From positions 1-64,000 of the forward strand of contig RQTK01000879.1 of NCBI GenBank assembly GCA_003991915.1: DNA of 64,000 nt, read 5' to 3'. Made by a program: the position numbers and the translations under genes. The notes below the pieces were generated by a model. It did not search any database. It saw only the letters and a list, made by a program, of their open reading frames with translations, and was not told where the DNA came from. Below are positions 34,501 through 46,782 of this stretch, in pieces; position 1 is the first letter of the stretch; the number at the start of each line of letters is the position of its first letter. This stretch comes from Elysia chlorotica (Eukaryota; Mollusca; Gastropoda; Plakobranchidae).

Positions 34501-36644
34501 CCAGCACCTCTGCAAACACCACATAGTTAGCGCACTCCCCCTGGAGGTCTGGTTCCATCAGTGCTTTGCCTCTGTGCTTCCCGAGACATCAGTGGAAAGG
34601 TTTGTACCTTGAAGAGTCGTGTGTGTTTTGATTATTTCCTACAAGTTCAACCTTCTTTGTACATCAGTGTTGAAAATAGAACATTTTTTTTCATGGTTCC
34701 ATCCATCTGTCATGTGCCATGCTTTGTTGCGTTACCGATTACGTCCCTCCACACTTTGAGATCCATTGCTGCTGTCACTCTTCCTATGCTAAGCCATTTT
34801 GTTAGTCCATCCATAATTTTTCTCATTTTTTCCCCTGCTGCGCTTTCCTTCAACCATTTCAGCTGTCATAAGATGTTCAGCTTTTCGGTTCTCATCACAT
34901 GTCCAAAAAAGATTGCTTGACATGACCTACAAATTGTATGTATGCATGATCTTTCTGTTATTAGCTCTCTATAGAACTGTTTTATTAGACTTCTTTGGCG
35001 TCCACAAGATTCTGAACATACTTCTAAAAAAGCACATTTCAACTGGCTCCAGTTTCTTCAGTTTTTGTTTTGAGATTGTCCATGCCCGTGCACGGAGATG
35101 TACTTGTTAGTTAGGATTGTTTTCATTTTCTGAAAACTTGCCTGTGCTGCTAATGATGATATTTCAGTATTATTCTTTCCATCACTTTAGATTAAAGTTC
35201 CTGAGTATTTGAATTGGTTTGATTTCCTCAATAGAGTTTTTCAGCAAAAAACTCTTCAAACTGATGACCATTGCAACAGTTTTGTTACCATTTTATTTCA
35301 CTTCTTACTCTCTTTTTCAACAATTTACAACAGCAGTTGCAAATCTTCACTATTTTGTGCAAGTTACCAAACTAAATTTCAAGGTTTAAACTCCTAGAAT
35401 GTTTTATTTGTCGAGTTGGCAATTAACCTCAAACTGGTGCTGTGGGAGGATTTATTTTTTTTTTATATTGAATAACTTTAGAAAAGGAGCCAAACCAAAC
35501 AGCTAGGCAAGAAAAAAAAACCTAACAGTAACACTTTTGCTGTAGGTGTGCGAAACTGTAAATAACAAACATGTGAAAAAAAAAAAAAAGGTGTTCCAGA
35601 AGAAAGATATTTTCTAACAGTTGATTTTATGTCCGTCCAGGGTCTGATGGCTAAAAGCATTTTTATGTTTAAAAAAAACTTTTAATTTACTTCAATAAAA
35701 TACAAAAGCTTTTTTGTTTGTTTTTCTCAGAATCTGGGACAGAGTGCTCTGCAGCTCTGGCCATGTTCTTGTGTTTGTTGCCGTGGCGATCTTCCTTGTG
35801 CTGCGGCGCCCCTTGCTGGCCATGCAGTCCTCAAAAGAAATCGTCAATTACTTAAAACAAGTGAGACTTCTTGGTTGTATTTGCTTTACTGTTTGTTTTG
35901 TATACATTTTTTTCATGAATAGAAGTCAAAGTCGCCAAAAAAGTGCAGTAAGGCTCAAAGTGAGCTGTATCATCGAACTATTAGTTACAGTTAGAACATT
36001 TGCATTGACATTGTTGTTGTTTAAGCTGAGTAGGCGGAAAAAAATACAAAACTCTTATGTATAATTCTGTCTTAATTATGCTATAAATTTGATAGGAGTA
36101 GATTGCTGATGTATGTATGTTACTGTATTCAGTTTGGTCGATAACATTTTCTGGCCCATTTTTGGAAGCCTTGACTCATTATGCAATGTTTGAGCAGACA
36201 ATTTAATTTTAAAGCTCAAAGAATTCAAATAGTCTAAAAAGTCCCTGACACCATCCAATTCTGTTCTTCTATTTCTGTGACATAAACATATGGAAGTAAA
36301 ACATGTCTTTTTTGTATATGTTTTGCTCAAGTATAGAAAATTCATTCTTATGTAAATAATAATACTTTAAATTGAAATATTTGGCTACAAGGCTTTGATT
36401 ACATGTATTTACCACCTCTGTAAAACAAATGTTCTCTACTATCTTTCTACTCCATCAGATTCCCGAAGACTGTGGGGACCGGATTGTGAACGAGGCTTTG
36501 AACCTGTTCCAGGAGTATGGCTGTGCCTGGCAGGTCAAGGAGGATTCGCCCATCACTTCCATGGGAGACAGTGGACGAGGCTCCGCCAAGTCTCTGACAG
36601 AAAGTGGTCGGCACTGCCGCTCACACAAGTATATTGCGTCGTGA
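31381..36644 (+). CDS. TBC1D7: TBC1D7-like protein, TSC complex subunit (complete, 6 coding exons)
   Basis: TBC1D7 is the third core subunit of the TSC1-TSC2-TBC1D7 complex, which acts on lysosomes as a GAP for Rheb and so restrains mTORC1. Coding exons are 31381-31570, 32571-32755, 33363-33503, 34448-34599, 35731-35860 and 36459-36644, all GT-AG and in phase, giving about 327 aa (human about 293). The N-terminus [20 protein letters not shown] closely matches the vertebrate protein. [31 protein letters not shown] and [20 protein letters not shown] follow the TBC fold in order. The last exon ([20 protein letters not shown] plus a Ser/Gly/Arg tail) extends beyond the vertebrate C-terminus. The start ATG follows a splice acceptor (AAATTAG) by two bases, so at least one upstream 5' UTR exon is expected. 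The gene is divergent from kinesin-8. Confidence 0.93.
32049..32300 (+). mobile_element. SINE family 1 copy in TBC1D7 intron 1
   Basis: An A-box-like head (GGCTCAAATGGTAGATTG), then GACCAGCTGAGACAGGAGTC and ATATAGTGCTGATGTTGGAC, end GTTAAACTAACTCAACA. It is parallel to the copy at 30214. Confidence 0.82.
32571..32755 (+). CDS. TBC1D7: TBC1D7 second coding exon
   Basis: It encodes [20 protein letters not shown] through [10 protein letters not shown], acceptor CTACCAAG, donor GTGAGA, exit phase 0. Confidence 0.92.
32981..33136 (+). mobile_element. SINE family 1 fragment, diverged
   Basis: GTGTAATGTGACTGTTTGA, GTCCTGGTATACCC, GTTAGTCTTGCGATCC and TTTTTGGACGTTGAGA follow the body of the family in order. 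The tRNA-like head is missing. Confidence 0.6.
33363..33503 (+). CDS. TBC1D7: TBC1D7 third coding exon
   Basis: It encodes [20 protein letters not shown] then [20 protein letters not shown]. It is 47 codons with phase 0 on both sides and donor GTAAGT. Confidence 0.93.
34448..34599 (+). CDS. TBC1D7: TBC1D7 fourth coding exon
   Basis: It encodes [20 protein letters not shown] through [20 protein letters not shown]. It exits in phase 2; the residue ER is completed in the next exon. Confidence 0.94.
34620..35190 (-). mobile_element. Degenerate antisense LINE C-terminal remnant in TBC1D7 intron 4
   Basis: Read on the minus strand, broken frames give [20 protein letters not shown], then a [14 protein letters not shown] segment and [12 protein letters not shown] residues. 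These are the usual C-terminal blocks of LINE reverse transcriptases. Stops and frameshifts interrupt it. It starts right after exon 4. Confidence 0.5.
35731..35860 (+). CDS. TBC1D7: TBC1D7 fifth coding exon
   Basis: It encodes [20 protein letters not shown] then [11 protein letters not shown], acceptor TTTTTCTCAG, donor GTGAGA. Confidence 0.94.
36459..36644 (+). CDS. TBC1D7: TBC1D7 last coding exon
   Basis: It encodes [20 protein letters not shown], then a polar tail ending HKYIAS and TGA. The tail after about residue 20 of the exon has no counterpart I recognise in vertebrate TBC1D7. Confidence 0.9.
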   Translation: MPEDCGDRIVNEALNLFQEYGCAWQVKEDSPITSMGDSGRGSAKSLTESGRHCRSHKYIAS

Positions 36645-39600
36645 ATGTCTCACAGGGATTAAAATATACTCGTATCGATATATAAGATGTGATCTTGATG
36701 ATTGGGGCTGGAGAGTGACTAATGTGAATGAACATCCATAGAGATCTTGCAAAAGATAGAGCAGTCACCAACTCGAACTATCAGACAAGTAACTCAACCC
36801 AGGTGAATTTAACACAGCATGTTTTGGCTTTGATCCTTCTTCAGTACAAGTATGAAACACAAGTGACAGGGAACAATTTACACAAAACATCTTGAGAAGC
36901 AAAATGATTTTGAGATAATAATTATCAAGATATTTGAGGGCAGATTTCTACACTGCATAACCAACAGGAAAGTGATCCACATGGATTGCCATGGGGAGTG
37001 TAAAATAATTATAAGTGGAAATTGGAAGAAATTTTTTCTTTTTTTTTTGGATAACATCTTGTAACTTGATAGTGTGAACTGTTAAATAAGATCAGGACTC
37101 AGTCATTATATAAAATTTTGATTTGTTTTGGCAGGTACAATCATATCCAAATTGGTTCAGAGTGGTATATGTGCTCAGACTCAAAGTAATGAGCATTATG
37201 TTATTTTTCTTTTTTTTTATATGAAAAGTGGATATAGTGATGGTTTTTGTGATAAAATTAAAAGCAAAACAATGGGTCATTGTTTATACATAGGTTATTT
37301 TCTTTCAGAATTGCAAAGCAAGCTTTATGTGTGTATAAGAACAACAGCAATTTTTTTTTGTATTGGTAAAGTGCCATGTCATTGGGTGTTTTTTTTAAAT
37401 GAATGAAAATATATCATAAATATTTAACAATTTTTTTTTACTGCATTTGTTTAGATACAGGGACTATGAAACTATTTTCCAGAGATGTTAAAATATTGAA
37501 AGTGGGTGAAAGTGGACGTCAACAAAAATCTTATTTGTCTTTTTTTTACTTTCTTGACAGAAAGAAATAAGCAATCAAATTATATTGCTTGTTATTAGAA
37601 TTCTCTTCTTCTGTGAATTGTATTAATTTATTGATTTTGCATTCTATTCTTTACATATTATATGCACAAAATTGTTTGGTTTTTTTTTTCTTCTCAACTT
37701 ACTACTGAGAAGTGAAGCCAAGCTGGTATACCTATGACTACCTAAGTTGTTGGAAGAGCTTAATGCAGTTTCAGTGCACTAGCACCATCCCAGTATTTCT
37801 ACTTCTAATAACCCCTCCACCACAGAAATATTTCCTCTAAATGGAAAACTGAACTGATGTTCAGTATTCTTACGCAGCAAACTGTGTATTCTAAATGTGT
37901 CAAAGATCTTCAAATTCTATCTCATGGCTATGCGTTAGAATCAATACTGGCAGGCTTAAAATCATGAAATCCTGGTCATTAGTTTAAAGTGCATCTAGAC
38001 ACAACTCCAGTATGGAGGAACTGTGAATCGATGGCGACTTTGCTTGTAGTAATATATATTGTGAATGTGATCATTGTTTATTAGCCAGAAATTTTAATGA
38101 TGTGGGATTTGAGCCCAGCCCTGAGTGTAGCCAGGCAGCAGTGAGTCGTGAAACATTGTATTCACTTGTTTTTTGTGTGCAATACTTAGATGTTTGTAAG
38201 TATGTACATACATATTGCTTCAATTTTTTTACACCTAGTCTTAATAAAGATATCTTATATTCTCAAAGTCAAATAGACTTAGATTGTTTACTTTTATTTA
38301 AGCTGTGTTTAACTTGGTGCAGTTTGCCTTTGCAGGAAATTTCGTTATATCAGTGTTATTTTCAATCCCTCTTTCTTTTTCCTCTTTGCGCACCATTAAA
38401 AAGCATATGTTCAAACATTAATAGATGGATACATTCCTCAGGAAACTTCTTTTCTCTATTTTGAGTCTTTATTTTTTAACAAAGGTCATTCAACAAAATG
38501 AAACATATTCATATAATTACAACATTGCACCAAATAAAAATCACTTTTTAATACTAATGCAACCATTTCGATGCCAGCTGATTCAAATATGAGTCTTTTA
38601 CATTAAAAAATTTTTTAAGTTGAGGAAAGCATAGACAAATATTTTTTAAGCCGCCTCACTGACCAATACTTGGAGGAGACAAACCTTATGAAACTGCCCT
38701 GGTGTCCTTTTTGTCAAAGGACCAATAAATCGATGATTTATCAAACTTTCCTCAAACATCATTACATGCCTCCTCTTTGATTTAAGATGTATCAAATTAA
38801 GATCACATCACCACTGTCCTCAAATTTCCACTGTTATTTATAGCAATGCCAGTCATCATACATGGCAGCACAGGGACAATGGTAGTGGCAGCATTGAACT
38901 GAAAGTGGCAAGTTTAAATTTAAAAAGAAGTTTTACTCAACATAATCATAACAGCACACTGTGGCAAGATAATGAGAAATAGTGCACAATTTATTTAACA
39001 CAAGATATCTTGGCAAACAATCAGTAAGATGAATAAGCTGCAAACAACTGTTGTGCCAAGAATACAAATATTTTTACAACAAACCAACAAGTCATTAAAA
39101 AAGTAAATGTGCAATAACAATGGGCATTTCATAGTTCACATCAGTAGTTCAAGAAAAATTAAAGGAGATATCCAAATTCCCCTCCCGACTCATATCTAAT
39201 GTGGTGTAATTAGTTCCCATGTTACTCATAGCCTTCGAATGAATGTTTCAAAGTGACCTTATAACAGATTTTCAACAAATATATTGGAACCCTAACAAAA
39301 CATGATGCTCTCTGAACATAAGATCTTTAACACTTAAGCTAATGTCAGAGTGCAGAAAAAAGTGACCTTCTCTCAAGCAGTTCAAGAAAACTTTGGGTAA
39401 TCTGTACTAAAGACTTAACGTGTACATTTATCAGGGTTAGTAATTCTATGCAGATTCAGCTGCTAATTATAATAAGAGTGCAACACCACCAAGTGAGTGA
39501 TTTAGATCTCATATAGTCAGTTTCAAGCAAGGTATCCCTACAAGATTTTGTTTCAGTGTAGGTTTGATTACAATTGAATTATACAATTGTTCTTTTACTA

Positions 39601-40947
39601 TTTAGGGTTGGTATGTTGTCTTTTCAGCTTTCATCCTCATGGCTTTAAGCAGATGAACTCTCGAAATGTAAAAGGAGTCCTGCAGTCAACACAAACAAAT
39701 TTGTTCCAAAATAAGTTTTATGATTTAAAAAAAAAATTTAACATATCAGCTGCAATACATTTCAAGAAGGATAAGTGAATTTGATAAATAACAAATTCCA
39801 ATAGTGAAATTGAAGTGATGAAAGAACACCCTCTTCGTTTGAAAACAAAATGGTTTTGATGTATATAATATATTTTAAAGAAATGTTGAAGTCAGATAAT
39901 CTCACATTATAGCAACTTGTGTGAATAACACACATAGCTTTTATATCATTCACATCTTCCTGAACTAACAGGTTTTAAATTTCCTTATTTTACAACTATT
40001 GAAAGTATGATTTTCAGCCTGTCTGATGATGTTGAGATCTTAGGAAAACAACCAACAACAAAAAATTGTGCAAGTAATTTACAGAGTTAAAATAAGAACA
40101 ATTGCACACAATATACAACTAAGAGTAAAATCAGTTTAGAAACAACAAATTGCATAGATTTGGTTGACCTGGAAAGTGTATAAAGTATTTGGCACTTCTG
40201 TTACAGCCAACATACATGTGGTACCGGTATGTGAGTATGGAGATTACAAATGTGTAGTGATCTTTCAAAATGGACAATTTTTTCCCAACAAACAAATATA
40301 AACAAAGGGAAAAGATCTGGGAGATCCACCCCCTTTGACAACATTCAATCTGTGAGTTAGTTAGGTATTAGTAATCACTACATTGTTTCAAGAAATAATT
40401 TTATTTTTTACAAGACCCGTTATTTAAGATTTGATTCATAAATATAAAGATTCTGAGCATGGAGCATTGGCTCCCTGTGTTGGTGATTACTAAAGAAATC
40501 AAACAATGAAGAATGCTGCCTATAGTACTGGTTAGTGTCCATGTCAGTATGCTTGGGGTCCCAACCCCCAATGGTCAGAGACTGGGAGAAATTTATCTAG
40601 GTGAGAGCTTTAGTTTCTCTGACCAGTGCTGCCTTTAGTTTTATTTATGCCCTTTTGTGTCATATACATGGCAGTATTGAAATGTTCCAATCCCACTAAA
40701 GGTGTTACTTAAGGATAATGCTTGAAAACACACACACTTTGGTGCTATGTTTGATGTTCAGTCAATAGTCAGAAGAAGTGATGCTTTTTTTTTTTTGACA
40801 TAGAGACAGGTTTTGTCATTACATACAGCATTTCATCCAATTTAGAGGAGAAATATAACATGGTAGATGAAACAACTGCTAGACAATGTTCACTTCATAA
40901 ACATTTGGCTTTATGCTTGAACTTGCTCTGTTATGTCAGTCGTAGAA
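36645..40947. other. Convergent intergenic interval and 3' UTRs of TBC1D7 and USP44/49
   Basis: No coding frame is supported. Several AATAAA matches (for example near 38242) could end the TBC1D7 transcript. A B-box-like sequence near 38100 may be a further SINE relic. The boundary between the two 3' UTRs cannot be set from sequence alone. Confidence 0.5.
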
Positions 40948-41373
40948 TTAAAGAGAGCGGCTTTTGAGCCTAGCATTTTTTCTGGAAGGATAATTGGAAC
41001 CATCTAATGAGGGATCTGTTTTTTCACGATGCCTTTTCCGTCTCACTGGAATCTTCCGACTTTCTGAATTGATTTTGATAACTTTTTGAGCAGGTGAGGT
41101 AGAATTCAAATGGTTAGAGAATGTGAGACTCGAATCGTCATGGGACTGATTAGACTTGGATGTGGAGCTTGTGAAACTTGAAAGGGAAATGGTGTTTGTG
41201 GCTGATAGTGGTGGAGGTCTAGGTGGAGGGCTGTCGAATGTCGAAGATAATCGTTTAACAAGGGCAGGATCACGATGGAAGCTCAGCATGACCTCATCGT
41301 CGACATTATGCTGCGTTTCTCCCCGTCTCAAAGTCTGAAGTGTCTCCTGATCTACCTCAGGAACTGTGGATAT
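40948..41373 (-). CDS. USP44: USP44/49 exon 16, C-terminal tail
   Basis: It encodes [20 protein letters not shown], then a Ser/Thr/Pro-rich and basic tail ending ARLKSRSL and stop. The [12 protein letters not shown] cluster is a candidate nuclear localisation signal. Confidence 0.82.
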   Translation of the reverse strand: MSTVPEVDQETLQTLRRGETQHNVDDEVMLSFHRDPALVKRLSSTFDSPPPRPPPLSATNTISLSSFTSSTSKSNQSHDDSSLTFSNHLNSTSPAQKVIKINSESRKIPVRRKRHREKTDPSLDGSNYPSRKNARLKSRSL

Positions 41374-44300
41374 CTGTTAATCGAACAGTGAACAAAAAAT
41401 TACGCACAGATACAAATTGTAAATTAAACATCTTTGCTTTACTTTCTAACTCTTATCTCTCAAAATTTGCAAGGGCAATAATTAAAAAACTTTCTTTAGA
41501 TACTAGCTGTTTTGGTACACTTATTAAGAAATGATAAAGTAATATGTTTTTGGAATGTTGGGCTACAATCAGAATAATTTCTTTCAAAGCCAGACACTAA
41601 TTCAGAATAAAGAGCTAAAAATCTTATGACCTAGAGATCCTTCATATATTTTAGATCAGATACTATATACCAGATAATACAAAAATTCTCAGACCTCTAC
41701 TCCATACACACCTTAAAATAAAATTACTGAAACCTGTATCATTCTTCAATAATAATTGTCTTTGTTTTTTATTTTCTTCAATAAAAAGTATATTACAATG
41801 AGCAGGATAAGAAAGTGAAACTCAGATATTGATTTCCAACTTCAATGATAACATCTATTTGGTACAAAATTGTTGAAGTGCTAAAGAGTCTAAACTTTTC
41901 ATCACTAATAATTATTATTTCACTTTTGCTATTCTTTGACTGTTCTCCAGTGAATAAGTCAGTGTTACAAGGGTTATATTTAATGGAGATAAAAAATCAA
42001 ACAATAACTTTTTTTCATTTAATTAATTTGAAGAAGGGCCTTGTAACCTAATCTTTAAACAAAAACAAATGCATAGATCTACAGAAATCTTTCTGTATAT
42101 TTTGTCAAGCTCTAGTGCTGGGGTTAGAGCTCAGGCTTCCGATGCAGGAGGTCCAGATTCGAGAATGGCTGTGGCAACTGCAATTTTTCCCAACTGGTTG
42201 GGTCAGTGTGTAAAACTTAACTAGCAATGCATTTTGGGGTCCCATAGCCATAAAAAAAGACAGCTTTGCTTTTTCTGATCAAAATTATTGTCTAGATTTA
42301 TTCCAGTTCAAAGCTTATCCTACCAAACGTACATTGGACTGCCTGTCCGAGTCGTGAGCAGACGCAGCCATGTCAGGCAGGTCCTCCAGACAGACGGATG
42401 TGAGCTGGCGCGTGTAGAACAGGATGTAAGCCTGGGAGGCCAAGACCTCCTCAAGTGAGACGAGTTGTACACGCGAGTCGTTGCAGTGGAGCCACGAGCC
42501 TGGCAGCGGAAAATACAATCAACTAGTGATAGCTTGATGTCACTGGAAGACTAAAATTAGGATCAGTGCATCCACAGATCAACATATTCATTGGTAAGTG
42601 ACATAAAGCAAAAAGGCATAGGTCACGGATGAGAATCAATACAAATGGAAAATGAACTTATCGGAGTTTAATACTAGCTAAGTTTACTGTAATTATAGTG
42701 ACATCAAATTTTCTGGAAGAAAAGCTCATAAAAAATGTAGAAAAAACATTATTGAATAACCTTATATTATAATAATATTACAAAAAGACAGTATTTGTTG
42801 ATACATTTTATCCACTCATGGTACCATAACAAATAACACACACCCATAACATGGATAAACATTGGTTAAAAAATTTCAGAAGATTTTGTCCTATTTGAAA
42901 AGCTACTCCTTGTCACAAAAGTTACTTTCACCTGAAATACATTGATATGAAGCACTTTCAGAAAAATCTTACACATGTTACAACTGATGTAACAATAAAT
43001 CCATTGCTGAAATCGCAACATTTCAACTTGATCAACATAAAGAGACTATTTCCTTCCAAAAGAAAAAAAAAACGAATGTTATCCAACTTTGCTAGACGCT
43101 CATATAGCAAGAATGAGGCTCTTGAGTCACAACATAAGTAAAGAGCAGCAAGGAAAGGAAACAGACCCCAAAACTAATTTCTCACAAATTTTACATGCCA
43201 CGTTACAGACAGAGCGGGGATATCAAGAATTTTGTCTCCTTCAAGTATCCGTAAGTACAGGCCAAGTCACCAAATTGATCGCATTAAATACTTTTTTTAT
43301 ACCAAAGGTAACACAGTGAGCTATTTCTATTAAATTACTACAATAGTTAGCACAGAATGATACTCAGAAAGTATTTTTTTTTCAGACTATGAGACTATTA
43401 GTCAAAAAATATAAACTTCCCCAAATGTGCCCAATACTTTTAAGATTTAGACCAATTTGGTTCTAAATACCAATGTTGTTTTTTTTCATTTTGGTGACTT
43501 TGTCTACTATTATTAGAAAGCCTAAGTCTTAGCCAATCATATTATAATGAAGCAACACTGAACAGGTTGACTGTAACGAAAACAGAACTATCAAAAAACA
43601 AGAATTCTTCTTACCAGCACTGTTGTTGTAGACAAAGGCTGTGTAATGTCCCGCCCTGAACCCTGCCCCATGATGGACCACGACTGCGTTCAGTCGGTAT
43701 TTAGACACCGAGGGTGGCGCTTTACAGAACGGTGATATATCCAGCTCCTCGTCAAAGGCTACGTGTGTGCCGATTTTCTCGCGGTTGTTGCGGCCACACC
43801 ACCTGATAAAGCACAGAGGTTTAAAGATTCAAACAACATGTTTGCCGTCTAAAAACGTAGGAGGGGACAAATAACAGAGTAACTCAGATACAAAGAACAG
43901 CTCATAATAAAAAAATGTATTATATCAAAAGTTCTATTTTTCAGATGATCTATAGATACATGTACATGTTTTTTTCTTACAGGCAAAGTAATTTGCTAGA
44001 TTTCTGTCAGTTTGATAAAAAAGTCATCTTTATCAATGTGCTCTAGTATTTGATATTAGAGGAGAACAAAGCAAGAAAAGCACTTGATTGAGTATGGTAA
44101 GCCTTAATCTTCAGTGTTTGAAACTTTCACCTTGAGCTCTCAGCTCCACTCATTTAATTTGCAATGGAGCATAACTTATTACACAATGTTCATGCAATGC
44201 AAGTCACTTGAAGCTTGGAGCAAGAAGATAACTTCAAGACATAATTATTGTTTGCTTCACATAGTTTCTCAATTTCATGCTGAATTGATGCTGTTCTCAG

Positions 44301-46708
44301 CAAGCACAATAGAATAAGGAAAACTTGAGTCTAGGCAAGACTAAATTGAAAAGCTGAAGTCCAACCTCATTCACTGCGAATGTCATAATTTAATCATAGG
44401 TAAAGAAAGTTGCATCAGCTCCATCCTTGTACAAGTTCACAGGCAGTGATTAGCAAAGCTTGCTTTTGTATTATATATTAGTTTGCTTCTAAGTCAAAGA
44501 GAAATAGATAACCTATTCCTTGATCAGAATTCAGTTTATGACACACTTGAAATTATCAGCTCGTATTATTTTTGAGGTTCCCACATTATACCCTGAGTCG
44601 AGTCAGACATACCTGAACCGTTTGAGGTGCAACCTGAGAATCTCTGGCGGTCTGCTGACCAGTAATTGTTTCCTGGCGTCAGTCTTGGTCACAACCTGAC
44701 GGGATGAGCGCCTACGGTTTTCTGGTTTCAGAGAGAAGGGAAAATTAATGAATCTTTCATAGACTGACAACACTCAAAAATCAATATATTTACAAAATTA
44801 CTTTACAGGCTTGCCCTGTACTTGTTGTGGACGTTTTTAAATATGTCTTAACAAAATATATAATTAAACAGGTAAAATGCATTACAATTTAGATAGAACT
44901 GTTTAAATGTGGTTCCACTTTACTAAAACCTGCTAAGTAACAGCTAATATGACGCCATTTAAGAAAAAAAAACAATTCTAAAGGTTGCATTTTCTATACT
45001 TACTTTTTAATTAGGAAACTAAAAATTACATTATTTTGTCTGATAACAGATACAATTGTTAGGAATCATCTGCATGTATTGTTGCTGAAAAAAAGCAAGG
45101 CATTTTTTTTTCTTTGAACCATTGGGTATCCTTCTGAAGGTGGGTTTTTTTCATAGACAATGTAAAAACAATGATAAGATAAACACACCGTTGCATTTCG
45201 CACAAGAGTAGGACAGTGGCTCCAGATCTTCAACGTCAGTGAAAGATGATAACATTTCTGTAAAATCAAATGAAACCAATAGCAAAATTAGCAGGATTGG
45301 TCATTTCCTAAAGAGAACATCTTATTATCAGTATGTACAGAAATGTCTAGTAACAAATATGCAATGTTTAGTATCAAATGCCTTTGTTTAAGAATGTAAA
45401 CTTAAAGTTGCACTTGAATAATCCATTGAAGAAAAAAAAACGGCTACTTCATTGAGGCGAACATTATTTTTATCTCTTTCATTGCCTGGAAACTGGGCAT
45501 TAGAATACACGCAAAACACATAGCCTGCACTAAAATGGAAATATTTCCTGTAAAATTAAAAATAAAATTATCACTTTTGTCTTTTATAAAAGACATAAGA
45601 AAAACATATAATGATATAGCGGTAACATCTAGGCTTCCTTAAATAGGAGACCATGTTACCAAATTGATCAAAGTTTTTTTGTAAATAAGAGTAGCTTTCC
45701 CAACTGACCTTTAAAGTTCAATATAGATTCCTTTCGACTTTAATGGCAAATTTAGTGACTTTGCAGTTTATTTTTAGAAGCCTAGGTCAACATCTGCAGT
45801 ACCTGTCACATGACACATGTTCCGATAGACCTGGCTGCTCGTGGACTGGAACCGACGCGGAAACTCTAGGGACACGTCCAAGAACGGCTCGTAACAAGAG
45901 GACACGTTCTGGCAGCGTCCACACGTTACCTGCGGAAACCAGAGAAGGGCTGGATGGATACAAGTTTTTAGGAGAGAAAGGTGCATAAACCCATTTACTG
46001 TGTGCAGCACATCGGTGCGTAAACCCATCTACTGTGTGCAGCACATTGGTGTTGTGACCGCTGATTTTATTTAGTATAAACCAGCCATCAATATTTATAT
46101 TTTGTCCTAAAGGTGCATATGCATATGCACTTCATATAAGGGTTAACTATCATTATCTTCTCCTTTCAGCTTTGTACCTAAGAGCACTGTGATATAATGA
46201 TAAACCTCTTTTGGATAGCCTAAAATTTCATTTCATTCCAAGCTTATATTAAACAGTAACTGTAAAGTATATTAAAAAAAAAGTTGGTGCCTTGAAAATA
46301 GTTTATGTACAGCCACAGTTTAGCTAAAACAGGGTTTTATCTGAAGCCGATTCCATTTTATAGTAAAATAACGGAGGTTCTTTATTTCATACTGTAGAAC
46401 TAAAACTTGCACTGCATTCTTATTGTGTCACTTTAACTTTATGGATAATTTAAGTAGTGTTGAACAAAGTATAAAAGATTTTGAAAGAAAATTCCTCACA
46501 TTTTATCAAGATTACTTTAGCATAATTGTAAAGATTCTTCAAATATTTTTAACAGGATTTTTCAAACATATGTGATCAATCAAGCACTCACCTGGCTGAC
46601 AAACTCTCCTCTAAAACTTTGATCTATAACATTCTTTAAACTCTTGCACTGGGGCAGGGCTTCAATCTCATTGGACATCTTGTCTAGCAACTCACTGAAA
46701 TAAAAAAA

Positions 46709-46782
<74 letters not shown>

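Noticed and set aside
43089..43319. Plus-strand 76-codon frame in a USP44/49 intron
   Set aside because: It shows no similarity that I recognise and no splice structure; it probably arises by chance.
46710..46782. CRISPR-like regular repeat
   Set aside because: It is a simple AAT microsatellite without spacers, in a eukaryotic intron.
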